Shown here piece after piece: positions 36,653-46,930 of a stretch of DNA of 64,000 nt. Numbering within the stretch: position 1 is the stretch's first letter; every line of letters begins with the position of its first letter. Under the pieces are notes generated by a model. It worked only from the letters and a program-made list of their open reading frames with translations, did not search any database and was not told the origin of the DNA. Source of the stretch: Bolinopsis microptera (taxonomy: Eukaryota > Ctenophora > Tentaculata > Lobata > Bolinopsidae); assembly GCF_026151205.1 (NCBI RefSeq), contig NC_087083.1, forward strand, positions 10,289,460 through 10,353,459, given 5' to 3'. Position numbers and translations under genes: made by a program.

Positions 36653-37718
36653 TGTAGCAATACAACTATATTATGGCAATATATAGAAATATAAATGTAG
36701 CAATACAGCTATATTATGGCAATATATAGAAATATATATGTAGCGATACAGCTATATTATGGCAATATATAGAAATATATATGTAGAAATACAGCTATAT
36801 TATGGCAATATATAGAAATATACATGTAGCAATACAGCGATATTATGGCAATATATAGAAATATACATGTAGCAATACAGCGATATTATGGCAATATATA
36901 GACATATACATTTAGCAATACAGCTATATTATGGCAATATATAGAAATATACATGTAGCAATACAGCTATATTATGGCAATATATAGAAATATACATGTA
37001 GCAGTACAGCTATATTATGGAAATATATATAGAAATATATGTAGCAATACATCTATATTATGGCAATAATAATATATAGAAATATACATGTAGCAATACA
37101 GCTATATTATGGCAATATATAGAAATATACATGTAGCAATACAGCTATATTATGGCAATATATAGAAATATACATGTAGCAATACAGCTATATTATGGCA
37201 ATATATAGAAATATACATGTAGCAATACAGCTATATTATGGCAATATATAGAAATATACATGTAGCAATACAGCTATATTATGGCCTGGCAATATATAGA
37301 AATATACATGTAGCAATACAGCTATATTATGGCAATATATAGAAATATACATGTAGCAATACAGCTATATTATGGCAATATATAGAAATATACATGTAGC
37401 AATACAGCTATATTATGGCAATATATAGAAATATACATGTAGCAATACAGCTATATTATGGCAATATATAGAAATATACATGTAGCAATACAGCTATATT
37501 ATGGTAATATATAGAAATATACATGTAGCAATACAGCTATATTATGGCAATATATAGAAATATACATGTAGCAATACAGCTATATTATGGCAATATATAG
37601 AAATATACATGTAGCAATACAGCTATATTATGGTAATATATAGAAATATACATGTAGCAATACAGCTATATTATGGCAATATATAGAAATATACATGTAG
37701 CAATACAGCTATATTATT
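36653..37718. repeat. 43-bp AT-rich minisatellite, about 25 copies
   Basis: The unit includes GTAGCAATACAGCTATATTA and ATATATAGAAATATACAT. Early copies are more divergent and central copies nearly identical. A TGGTAATA variant recurs 129 bp apart (near 37502 and 37631), equal to three units, hinting at higher-order duplication. Irregular copies include insertions near 37065 and 37285. It is non-coding. Confidence 0.97.
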
Positions 37719-38055
37719 GACTGTTTCGGCGAGACTCAGGTGCTTAGTGTTTTGTCTGTATTATTAGATTTCTAATGCGATTTAAGTGGCCGTCTGGGTT
37801 GCGTGGTATTGGACACATACTGACACGAATCTCGGTTATTGTATGAATATCTTAGATAATATCGATAAGTTTAGATAAATTAGATAACCTCAAGTAAAGT
37901 AGATAAGTTCAGATAATCAATGATAAACACACTACTCATACCAGTAATTATTATACAGATAAAGGTTTGTATAAAGTGATCACTTCCCAGCCATAAACTC
38001 AATCCAATCTACAGTGGCTACACATTGCCGCTCCTCTAACGAGCTGTGCTACTAA

Positions 38056-38071
38056 ATAATAATAATAATAA
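38056..38071. repeat. TAA-type microsatellite at the LINE 5' junction
   Basis: A short run of AAT/TAA units directly precedes the first recognisable LINE codons. It may be the original insertion target. Confidence 0.7.
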
Positions 38072-39386
38072 AGGCATCTCCCTACCCACAGGTGAACAGA
38101 TCCATGAGTTGGAGGACGACGGCTATAAGTATCTCGGAATACTAGAAGCTAATGATATACTACACAAAGAGATGAAAGCACTGGTTACAAAAGAGTATAT
38201 CAGAAGAGTTAAAAAGGTTTTGAAATCCCAGCTTCATGGCAGGAATAGTATACAAGCGATTAACACCTGGGCTGTACCTGTGATAAGATATGGAGCTGGA
38301 ATTCTCTCATGGAATGTTGGGGAGACCAAAGCCTTAGATGTCAAGACCCGGAAACTGATGAGGATACATGGAGCTCACCACCCCCAAGGAGATGTTGATC
38401 GGTTATACGTCAGCCGTCAACTGGGTGGCCGTGGGCTACATAGTATAGAGGAAGTCGTTAAGAGAGAGGAGAATGCACTCACCACTTATGTGGTGAGAAG
38501 TAGAGACCCAGAACTGATTGCTCTGAAGGACTACTTTGTCAAAGACAAGATACTCTTGGGTGAAGAGATAGAGAAAGATATTGACCGAACACAACGCGAG
38601 GAAATCCGCAAGGAGAAATGGACTGCTAAAGTGATGCACGGACAGTTCCCAAGGCAGATGATGGGTACAGCAGACCCGTTAACCTCTTGGAACTGGCTCA
38701 CCCAACAAGATTTGAAGAAGGAGACAGAAGGATTGTTGATAGCAGCCCAAGACCAAGCACTTAGGACTAATTACGTGAAGCACAGGATTGACAAAACACC
38801 TGGCTCTTCTCCCCTCTGCAGACTCTGCAGAAATCATTACGAGACAATAGACCACATACTGAATGGGTGCCCAAAACTTTCACAGACAGAATATAAGTGT
38901 CGGCATGACAAAGTAGCTGCCGCATTGCACTGGAGTCTGTGCAAGGAATACGGCTTCCCACGCAGTAAAAGGTGGTACGAACACCGGGCAGAGAAGGTGC
39001 TGGAGAACGGACAAGTCAAGATATTGTGGGACTTCCATGTCCAGTCGGACCACGTTATCGAACACTGTAGACCGGATCTCCTCCTGGTAGACAAGGTAAC
39101 CAACGCAGCAACCATCATTGACGTTGCAGTCCCAGGAGATACCCGGATCTTGGATAGAGAACAAGAAAAGATTCTGAAATATCAAGACCTGAAAAGAGAA
39201 ATTAAGAAGAACTGGAATTTACGAAAGGTCACAATCGTCCCTGTGGTGATAGGCGCATTAGGAACTATCACCATAAACTTTCGTAAACACCTCGACGCAG
39301 TCCACTGCAATCTGAGCATCTCTAATCTCCAGAAGACAGCTCTGCTTGGATCAGCCAGGATTCTCAGGATGGTCTTAGACATATAA
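38072..39386 (+). CDS. 5'-truncated LINE ORF: RT C-terminus, zinc knuckle and restriction-like endonuclease (R2/R4/NeSL-like)
   Basis: This frame of about 440 codons encodes the C-terminal half of an RLE-type non-LTR retrotransposon. It starts after the catalytic YxDD, with a YKYLGILE motif near 38130 and thumb-like sequence including INTWAVPVIRYGAGI (about 38260-38304). It then has a CRLC...H...C zinc knuckle at about 38820-38870. The restriction-like endonuclease follows, with RPDLLLVDK (about 39069-39095) and IIDVAVPGD (about 39115-39141), matching the PD...D core that cuts the target DNA. The C-terminus runs to LQKTALLGSARILRMVLDI. In this class the protein normally inserts sequence-specifically. 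The first methionine at 38046 falls in upstream sequence before the microsatellite, so the natural start is missing. Assignment to R4/Dong rather than another RLE clade is an inference helped by the TAA context. Confidence 0.88.
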
Positions 39387-40120
39387 TATATTTGAGTGTA
39401 TAATACACTGTAAATACTCTTTTTTTTAAGTTTAATTTTCACTGGGTACTCTAATAAACACTTTTTACCTGGTCCTCTTATTTTTCTTCCCTTGCTATGC
39501 AAGCCCTGTCTCTTGTTTATACAATTTTTAACTTGTATATTGGGTAGATTGAGTATTTATTATGGATTTTATATTGTTGTTAGCCCTGCTGATTTGTGTA
39601 TTAGTAATGATTACCTATCTGATGGACTACGGTATATACAGTTGATGGTAGTTTTCTCTTATTTTTCTTCTCTTGCTCTGCAAGCCCTGATTCTTGTATA
39701 AACATATTGTTTGATATAATATTGTATATTTTTGTATTGATTGTGGTATTTTGTGTGCCAGATTCACCAATGGGTTCTTGCTGAATCACTGTATATTACA
39801 CTCTGTATAGCATATAATTATCATGTATCACATTGTAGTATGTAATAAACATTTGTAGTAGTGTAGGATTGTTTGAATTTCTTTTTGCTATGTTTTATAA
39901 TATTTATTTGTATAATTTGTGAGTGTTTCTCCCGCTTTTCTTCCCTTGCGCAGCAAGCCCTGTCTCTTGTAAAAACAACCTTGAAAGTTTTGTAGATACA
40001 TATAGTTTCTACACCTTTATCCTCTGGTCCCTAGGGTCAGCTGATCCCGGGCCAGAGGAAAACTACCGACTGCCAAGGTCTGACGCCTAGGCAGTCGAGA
40101 CCTCTTATTGAGACCCTTTA
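39387..40120 (+). mobile_element. 3' UTR of the RLE-type LINE with three conserved hairpin motifs
   Basis: After the stop, three copies of a segment with CTTGC...GCAAGCCCTG and flanking pyrimidine-rich TTTTCTTCCC occur at 39483-39516, 39663-39696 and 39937-39970. The core forms a small stem (39491-39503, 39672-39684, 39945-39957). In the third copy the loop differs but the stem is kept. Further down, inverted CCTCTGG/CCAGAGG sequences (about 40020-40060) form another hairpin. The UTR ends at a TAATAATAATAA run near 40121-40133. Confidence 0.65.
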
Positions 40121-40133
40121 TAATAATAATAAC

Positions 40134-40677
40134 ACTTTATTTGTATACCGCTTAGGCCGTATAAGCGACCAAAGTCCCAAAAATGGGGTTGCTACTGGCC
40201 AACAAAGCGGTGCAGATAATTATAGCTTAGTAGTCCCATTTCTAATCAAAATTCAAATTTATTTACTAGTTGAACTTGTAACACTCTGATATAATATCTT
40301 GTAGTACTAATTACTGCATACATCCCACCAGGTAGCCTGTTCAAGTTGATATTGTATATCAGCTGTGCGTTAGTTAGTGGCTCCTGTCTAGAGAACCGTC
40401 TAAACTTGAGGTTTACAGTGAAACACTCTCACACCTGCTAAATACTCCATACCTGCTAAATTCCTAAGTTCTTTTTTGCCTTTACAGTCGTATAAAGTAT
40501 CTATTTTTGGACCAACTATGCTCGAAGAAATTAAATTGTAATTCTTGTAAATGAGATTATATCTATTTAGTTCACTTTGATGAAATCGGCAACTCCTGGA
40601 CGTACTTTGATCCAGCTCTCAACAGTTTGGGGGAAAGGAAACAGTGCGGCGGCAGTAAATCGGGGTTTTACTGTGCT
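40134..40677. other. Non-coding sequence, possible further repeat tail
   Basis: No gene recognised. The stretch beginning CACTTTATTTGTATACCG directly after the TAA run may belong to another truncated element. Confidence 0.4.
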
Positions 40678-41070
40678 ACCAGAAAAGTTCTCTTCACTTA
40701 TTCACTCCTGATCCACTGCTCTCCCACTACCTCTAGAAAAGTGGCTTCTCTCCACTTATTCACTTCTGATCCACTGCTCTCCCACTACCACTAGAAAAGT
40801 GGCTTCTCTCCACTTATTCACTCCTGATCCACTGCTCTCCCACTACCTCTAGAAAAGTGGCTTCTCTCCACTTATTTACTCCTGATCCACTACTCTCCCA
40901 CTACCACTAGAAAAGTGGCTTCTCTCCACTTATTCACCCCTGATCCACTACTCTCCCACTTCAATCAGAAAAGTGGCTTCTCTCCACTTATTCACCACTG
41001 ATCCACTGCTCTCCCACTACCACCAGAAAAATGGCTCCTCTCCACTTATTCACTTCTGATCCACTGCTCT
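40678..41070. repeat. 58-bp minisatellite, about 6.5 copies
   Basis: The unit includes CCACTGCTCTCCCACTAC and AGAAAAGTGGCTTCTCTCC; successive copies start at 40713, 40771 and so on. AAAGTGG and CCACTT within each unit can pair. Confidence 0.93.
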
Positions 41071-41940
41071 CTCCCACTCCAAAAGCTCCAGTATGTCATG
41101 TCTTTACTCTTTAGTTCACCGGGTCTTCTCTATCTTTTCAACCAATTTAAAGTGAAGCTCGAAAACAATGCACCAAATTTCTCGGCGATTTGTTACTTTT
41201 CCCAGACAATACCCCCGCATGTGTGGGTATATCATATATATGTGGGTATTATATATAACACTCCTTCATAAATTACTCTATAATGCGCGTACATGCAGCT
41301 CCTAGCTCTAAACACACTCACACACTCTCTCACCTTATATACCTGTATTATAATAGGTTCTAAACAATACAGTCCTGATCGACTAAGGATTGCTTGGCTT
41401 TGAGCGTGGGGCGGCCGTGGCAACTCATATTTATTCAACATAACTTAAATATTCAGCTAGTTTCTAAGCAGAGGGGTTGCTTGGCATGACTTTAGGGTTA
41501 AGGTTAACTGTAAGGATAGACCGGGCTGAAACGAGAGAGCCTTGTAGCAAGTGTGCTCCTCTTTAAGGAGTCAGCTAATTTACACTCAATGCTCCAATCT
41601 CGGTCACATACACATTACGCTCTGTTACTTAGAATCTACAGAGTTATCTCAATATTCAGTAGCACCGTTCTTTCTAATCTCCCGGAAGTTGGACGATCTA
41701 TACGGCCACTTTACAGTATACAGTTTAATACGGCCACTATATAGCATTAATGCGGCCACAACAATAACAAGGATTTAATATGTTGTTCAGTAGGGAGCAT
41801 CACAGCTCTCGACAGACAAAGTGAAACAAGGCACATGACGGGGAAATCTTAATGATATAATCGATCTTTCGGCACTCATTGGCCTTTTACTTGGCTAAAC
41901 ATACACGGTTGTTTAAAATAATAATTATTTCAAACTACCG

Positions 41941-42864
41941 CAGGGGTGTAGGAATGATTTTCTTCATGGGGGGGCCAAATTCTCAATATTTTTTGGCGCT
42001 TCGCGCCACAGCCTCAATTTTTTGGCGCTTCGTGCCAAAGCCTGAATTTCGGGGGTAGGGTCTAAGGACAAAAATAAATTGCAGCATGTGGCTGTGCGGT
42101 ATCACAATTTTTCACGTTTGCCGCAACAAATCGCGATTTTTCAGATCCTGGCCTGACGACAAATCGCAATTTTTTCAGTTCTCCGCGTCAAATTGCGCAT
42201 TTTCTTTTAAATCTGAGGACCAAATTCGCGTATTTTCCTTCAAATCTGTGGGCCAAATATCACGTTTTTTATAATTAGTATATGAAACCAATCAGTATCA
42301 CATCCACAACCTTCCGAATGTAGGTACGGACTTCAAAAAACCGAAAAATGTATTTTCGGCTAAGAAAGATCAGGGTAGCATGAAACATGAACAAAAGTAA
42401 TTTCCAGAAAAACTTTGAAAATTTTTGACTCAGAAAATTTTCGGTCCGAGTCATTCTTGATACGTACCTCTGAAAGCAGAGCTCCCGCTTCCGAGCTCGT
42501 ATTCCGAAGGGGAGGCCTGCCTTTCGAGATCGCATTACAAAGGGGAACCCTCGAGTCCAAAATCGTATATCGAAATTCGAAAACCGAAAAAAATATTTTT
42601 GGCTCATAATGATCAGGGTAGCATGAAACATGAACAAAAGTAGTTTCCAAGAAAACTTTGAAAATTTTTGACTTAGAAAATTTTCGGTCCGAGTCATTCT
42701 CGATACGTACCTTAGAAAATTTTTGACTTATAAAATTTTCGGGAAAAATTTTTTTCCCAAAAAGTTTTAGAAACCTAAATTAAAAAGTTGACCCTTTTTG
42801 GCCCCTTGCCCAGATTTCATGGGGGGCGATGGCCCCCCCTGCCCCCCCACTTCCTACACCCCTG
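41941..42864. mobile_element. Non-autonomous hAT-type transposon (924 bp)
   Basis: The termini are CAGGGGTGTAGGAA (41941-41954) and its exact complement (42851-42864). The element is flanked by an exact 8-bp direct repeat AACTACCG (41933-41940 and 42865-42872). CAGGG termini with 8-bp target duplication are diagnostic of the hAT superfamily. Subterminal G- and C-runs extend the inverted repeat loosely. It has no transposase frame and depends on a transposase from elsewhere. Confidence 0.93.
42337..42714. repeat. Direct repeat of about 130 bp inside the hAT element
   Basis: GATCAGGGTAGCATGAAACA to a CGATACGTACCT-type end occurs at about 42369-42468 and 42610-42711, with similar preceding AAAACCGAAAAA sequence. 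The frames it opens (42275-42697) are repeat-derived. Confidence 0.85.
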
Positions 42865-43550
42865 AACTACCGTGTATGTTTAGCCAAGTTAGGGTCCACC
42901 TTACTTACTTGGTTTAGTTCCTATAATTGGGCTCGCCTGCTTAAGTGAGACCCTTGTAATTTATAATCTTAATAAAAGGCCAATGAGTGCCGAAACGTCG
43001 ATTATTTCATTTAGTTTTCACCAGTCACCAGCCTCGTTTCTCTTTGTATGTCGAGAGCCGTGATGCTCCCTACTGAACACTACTGACTACAATGTTAAAA
43101 ACTCACGCTCGGCCTCACGCAACTCACGCTCGGCCTTTCAAGATCCATGAGACTAGGTGAAGAAAGTGCGCAAATTTTATTGACCAGAATACAGTGGTTT
43201 TCAGGATAGTTCCAGGAGCTGTTGATATGGTGTTTAAGTGATGATAGACTTATCATGTTACTAGGAAAAAGGCTCATACTTCTGATGCCTTGAAGTTGAT
43301 ATAATATATTATATATATTACCAATATTTTGTTAAAAGCACAAGTTTTGGAAATATTTTACAAAAGAAATGTCTTGAGATTTTTTGCGTTTCACAAGAAT
43401 CTGAAGACCGAGGCATGCTATTTTATTCCCAAGATTCAAATTTATAATTGCCCTGCTAAGCCCCAAAACTGCAGGTATGTCACTGTGCAGTGTGAAAACA
43501 TAAAATCTATTTCAAAGCTCCGGAGTTCAAATGTTTTAACAGGTAAAATA

Positions 43551-43600
43551 TGGCAGGTAAAATATGTTGCTCTGGTATTCAGACCATTTCAAGGGTTTGA
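43551..43600 (+). pseudogene. Short RPB7-like peptide relic (very tentative)
   Basis: The frame beginning at 43557 reads VKYVALVFRPFQG. This resembles the conserved VKYKAIVFRPFKG-type segment at the centre of the RNA polymerase II subunit RPB7. The flanking residues do not match, and a 13-bp CAGGTAAAATATG duplication precedes it. It may be an exon scrap, a retrocopy remnant or chance; no functional gene is claimed. Confidence 0.2.
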
Positions 43601-43927
43601 GGCTGTGAGGCGTGCAATGCTTTCATCTCCAGAATCATAACTGTAACTGTAAGTGTAGTTATCCGCTTTCCAAACCTTTCGCCACTACACTTCGTGTACC
43701 TTATTTGTTGCCACTGGGAAGGCATTGTTTTGCATACCTGGTCATTATGTCACGTCTGCTAATGAAGCCTATAAGTTGCCAATTAAAGATGAATTAGTGA
43801 CCATTTAGTGACCATTTAGTAACCAGTCACTGAGTATTTCTCACATCAGTAGGAATAAAATCATCACAAATCTACACCTATTCTAGATGGGATATTGTAC
43901 AGAACTCCGGATAGCATTATAATACCA

Positions 43928-43958
43928 CACACACACACACACACGCACACGCACAGAG
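43928..43958. repeat. CA dinucleotide microsatellite
   Basis: A short ACACAC run with two GC interruptions. Confidence 0.85.
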
Positions 43959-44194
43959 ATTGTTTTGAAGTTATAACTCCACAACAAAACAAGCCGTATG
44001 TTTATTGTAACAGTATTTCACCCTGCCTCTCTTTCTCTCTCTGCTTTGTTCTGTCACGTGATATCTAGTTTGTATCCAGGGATTCAGCCCTAATTTCCGA
44101 TCAAAAGAACTGTTGTGCGGTACATTCCACTCTGTGTTATTGACCTGGGATCGTTCAAATAATGACAGGATGGAATACTTTTGAGTTTTGGCAG

Positions 44195-44482
44195 TCTGCT
44201 GTTATTTGTTATCTGTGGTGGCGGTATATTTGACTCCAGTTCTGGTGGTGGTGGTGGTTAGTTTGGGGTTTCAGAGCTGAGGTGGATACTGTGCTCTGAT
44301 TGGTTGGTTTGTGTCACGTGGTGTGGATACTGTGCTCTGATTGGTTGGTTTGTGTCACGTGGTGTGGATACTGGGCTCTGATTGGTTAGTTTGTTATCCG
44401 TGGTGGCGGTGTATTTGACTCCACCAGTTCTGGTGGTGGTGGTGGTTAGTTTGGGGTTTCAGACTTCAGAGCTGAGGTGGAT
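44195..44482. promoter_or_regulatory. CCAAT/E-box repeat cluster upstream of channel exon 1
   Basis: Three tandem units contain CTGATTGG (inverted CCAAT); the first two also carry TGTCACGTGG, with E-box cores at 44315 and 44356, 41 bp apart. The array is bracketed by two copies of a segment with GTGGCGGT, TATTTGACTCCA and GGTGGTGGTGGTTAGTTTGG (about 44217-44285 and 44400-44480). It lies 450-730 bp before the exon 1 ATG, so promoter activity is plausible but inferred. Confidence 0.5.
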
Positions 44483-44930
44483 CACTTTTTAAATACTTCT
44501 GATGATATTTAACATTCGAGAATCAAAAGTCTGCTCTGTGTGGACTCTAGATTGTTTCATATTAGCTTAGTCTGAAGTCTGTTGATATTGAGCATAGCTG
44601 TATTATTTCGCCTCCGATTTGTTTCAACTGTTTTTAGAAATTGTATCTGAAAATGTCACTTATTAACGTTTTTAATTAAAAAAAAAATATTTTAAAGGAT
44701 AATAGCAATGTTGCTTGCAGTTTGGTATTTGACAAGCCCTCTATCATAGCTTTATCAATGGACCTGTTATGTATATTACATTATGTTTATGATGACGTTA
44801 ATTAATAATAATCATTAACAACCTTGCTTTCAATCACTAAAATATATTGCAAAATTTAACAATTTCACTTTTATTTTCGCTAGCACTCTTTCACTTTAAT
44901 TTCTCTTCTAACAAGATACAATTTGTAGCA

Positions 44931-45004
44931 ATGGCTGACGCAGACTGTACATGCGCTGTGGCCTGTGAGAAAACGCAGGAGGAATGCCAACAAAACGCAC
45001 AATG
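44931..45004 (+). CDS. BK (Slo1-like) potassium channel, exon 1
   Basis: This first coding exon encodes the N-terminus of a calcium- and voltage-gated large-conductance potassium channel. In this family the N-terminus is extracellular and leads into the extra helix S0. The 24 codons plus two bases include four cysteines (residues 6, 8, 12, 19) and end in QNAQ plus the first two bases of a tryptophan codon. The ATG at 44931 is the first in frame and has a purine at -3 and G at +4. The frame stays open upstream to 44847 without another ATG. A GT donor follows at 45005. The 250-bp intron ends in ACACAG at 45254, and splicing recreates a TGG codon. Identification rests on exons 2 and 3; the N-terminus itself is not conserved in this family. 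Confidence 0.7.
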
Positions 45005-45254
45005 GTATTTACTTTTATCTCAATCATTTTCATAAATCAATAAGTTAAATTATATAACTTAATCAGTGATTAGTAAATCGTGGGAGAATTCAGCTTATTG
45101 ATCCATCAATTGAGTAAATATGTCAGACAGAGTTTAATGCTGTCCATTAAAAAATCAAAGAATAACCATCAATTATCAAATACCTAACTTAACTTATTAT
45201 TTAATTAATTAATGATTTTAAAAATAAATTAATATCATCCCATTAATAACACAG

Positions 45255-45345
45255 GTACTTGTTTGTTGCGACTAGTATGGTCATCCTATTTGGAGGTGGT
45301 TTCCTGATCTTCTGCATGCAAATACTGTATGATAAATGGAACCAG
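45255..45345 (+). CDS. BK (Slo1-like) potassium channel, exon 2 (S0 helix)
   Basis: Joined to exon 1, the frame reads W-YLFVATSMVILFGGGFLI and continues FCMQIL, then YDKWNQ. This is a hydrophobic helix of about 22 residues whose core W-x-F-x-A-(S/T)-S-M-V-x-x-F-G-G matches the S0 segment of Slo1 channels, where S0 contacts beta subunits and the voltage sensor. The exon is bounded by ACAG (45251-45254) and CAG|GTAACG (donor at 45346), and ends in phase 0. Slo2-type channels lack S0, which favours Slo1 or a close relative. An 8.2-kb intron full of CRE/E-box arrays follows. The main uncertainty is whether a further small exon lies in that intron. Confidence 0.82.
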
Positions 45346-45639
45346 GTAACGTGAAATGTTTTTTATTTTTTATTGATTCCTAGTTTGCTCGTTCTTTTTT
45401 TTGTTTGTTTGTTTGTTTGTTCGTGCCGATTTGTATTACTTTTCGGCTTTGTTTTATTTAATCAACGATCCCTATTAATCGTTTATCATGGCCTTAACCC
45501 CGGATTCTGGGACTAGTTTTTTATGAAAGAAATAAACAGTGATTTTCAGAAATGTTCATTATATTTCTTAAGAAAAAAATGGAAAGTGACAAAAACATCT
45601 TCATTATTATTTTATATCGCCCAGAGCTGCTAAGACCAA

Positions 45640-45935
45640 GAGAAGTGTTCTGATTGGCCAGTGAAAAATATAAAGTTCTCAAACATTCTCAGTCCGACAA
45701 CTGCAGATTATTCTTTTGTACTATTATACAGTGTAAAAGTACGGCTGGTTAGATCACACGTTCCCACACGCCTACCTGACTCTCTTCTCGCGTCGCTCTA
45801 CGACGTGTCAATTGTTTTGAAGTGGCTTGAAGTGACCAGCAGTCTCAAATTTGTATTGGCCAATGAGAAGGCTCGTTAGAAATCACGTGTTTTGTATTGG
45901 CCAATCAGAAGGCTCGTTATAAAACACGTGTTCAG
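45640..45935. promoter_or_regulatory. CCAAT/E-box 41-bp duplication in intron 2
   Basis: GTATTGGCCAATGAGAAGGC (a palindromic TTGGCCAA, i.e. CCAAT on both strands) is followed by a CACGTG core. The unit is repeated with cores at 45884 and 45925, 41 bp apart. An isolated TGATTGGCCAGTG lies near 45650. Confidence 0.55.
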
Positions 45936-46202
45936 CTAGAAGCAGATAAAAAGCCGTGTTACATATCACATGACCAGGGCTGTGAAGGTTCAAAACGAGA
46001 ATGTCGCATTTTAACGATTCATAAGTGTTCTAAAATTAGAATTGTAACCATAAAAGTAGGTTTTGTAAAACTATCCCAGGCCTTTCAAGTCGATTGACTA
46101 TGTTAACAGCAACTTAATTAAGTTCGTACTATGTTTAATAATTAAACAGAAAGTTCGCCTTTTAGTCCAGCATGATGACAGATTATATCATCTGGATTTG
46201 TA

Positions 46203-46256
46203 ACTTTATATAAATAGGTCACGTGACACTTTATATAAATAGGTCACGTGACACAG
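46203..46256. repeat. 25-bp duplication with E-boxes
   Basis: ACTTTATATAAATAGG followed by TCACGTGACAC occurs twice; cores at 46220 and 46245. Confidence 0.9.
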
Positions 46257-46320
46257 GTTCTTTCAACTGGACGCGTAACTTTATAGACTGTCAAGTCAGA
46301 ACCGGCAGTTCTGCCAGGCT

Positions 46321-46402
46321 TGTCATAGTGGTGAATATTTATACTTGAAACTTGAAGTGGTGAATATTTATACTTGAAGTGGTGAATATTTATACTTGAA
46401 GT
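46321..46402. repeat. Degenerate tandem repeat (GGTGAATATTTATACTTGAA)
   Basis: Three copies with a short ACTTGAA expansion between the first two. Confidence 0.85.
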
Positions 46403-46930
46403 TGAAGTTTGTCCACGTGACCGGGTTATTTCTACGTGACTTCATCACGTGACATGATGGTAACCCGATTAATTAATGGCATAATTCGATAATAAAACCG
46501 TTAGACATGGTTGTAATTTGTAAACAAAGCTGTATCATTACCAGCATAAGAATCGGCTATTACTAGGTTAGTCCTCAACTGAAAATACGCTAAACTCCCG
46601 TTTAGCCAGGAAAATTAAACAACAGAAAATATTTAATATGTGCACATTTTGTACCATTGCATGAAATTTGAATTCTTCTCATAATTTGTTGGGCATGTCT
46701 ACCGTAATCTAACGAAACGGCTTTTACGGAATTTTTTGAAAATTTCTAGCCAACATCTGTCTTTGTAAGAAGTCTTATATTCGAATTCGAACCGTCCGTA
46801 AACGACATGGAATTGTGATGTCCTTCACCTGAATATAGATTTAGCACTACACAGTATTAAGACAAAATTAGTAAACAATCAGATAAACAAGTACTAAATT
46901 TTCAAGTTTATCCTTCTAGGCACTAAAACT

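Larger units (their letters stand above)
41784..43078. mobile_element. Fold-back (long inverted repeat) element, interrupted by a hAT element
   Basis: The outer sequence GTTCAGTAGGGAGCATCAC (41785) and its complement ending at 43078 begin arms that continue through CGGCACTCATTGGCCTTTTA (41871; inverse near 42980) to GGCTAAACATACACGG (about 41893; inverse near 42870). The right arm carries about 85-95 bp (about 42893-42975) absent from the left. Before the hAT insertion the arms were separated by only about 20-30 bases. No coding content was recognised. Confidence 0.85.

Noticed and set aside
38046-38071. Start of the RLE LINE protein at 38046 with an Asn-repeat N-terminus
   Set aside because: The residues come from the flanking microsatellite; the element is truncated and has no native start here.
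36653-41070. CRISPR-like regular repeats
   Set aside because: The units are contiguous tandem repeats without unique spacers, and the context is an animal genome.
44847-44930. Hydrophobic N-terminal extension before the exon 1 ATG, resembling a signal peptide
   Set aside because: The extension would have to start at a TTG; the first ATG is 44931 and the upstream part reads as AT-rich 5' UTR.
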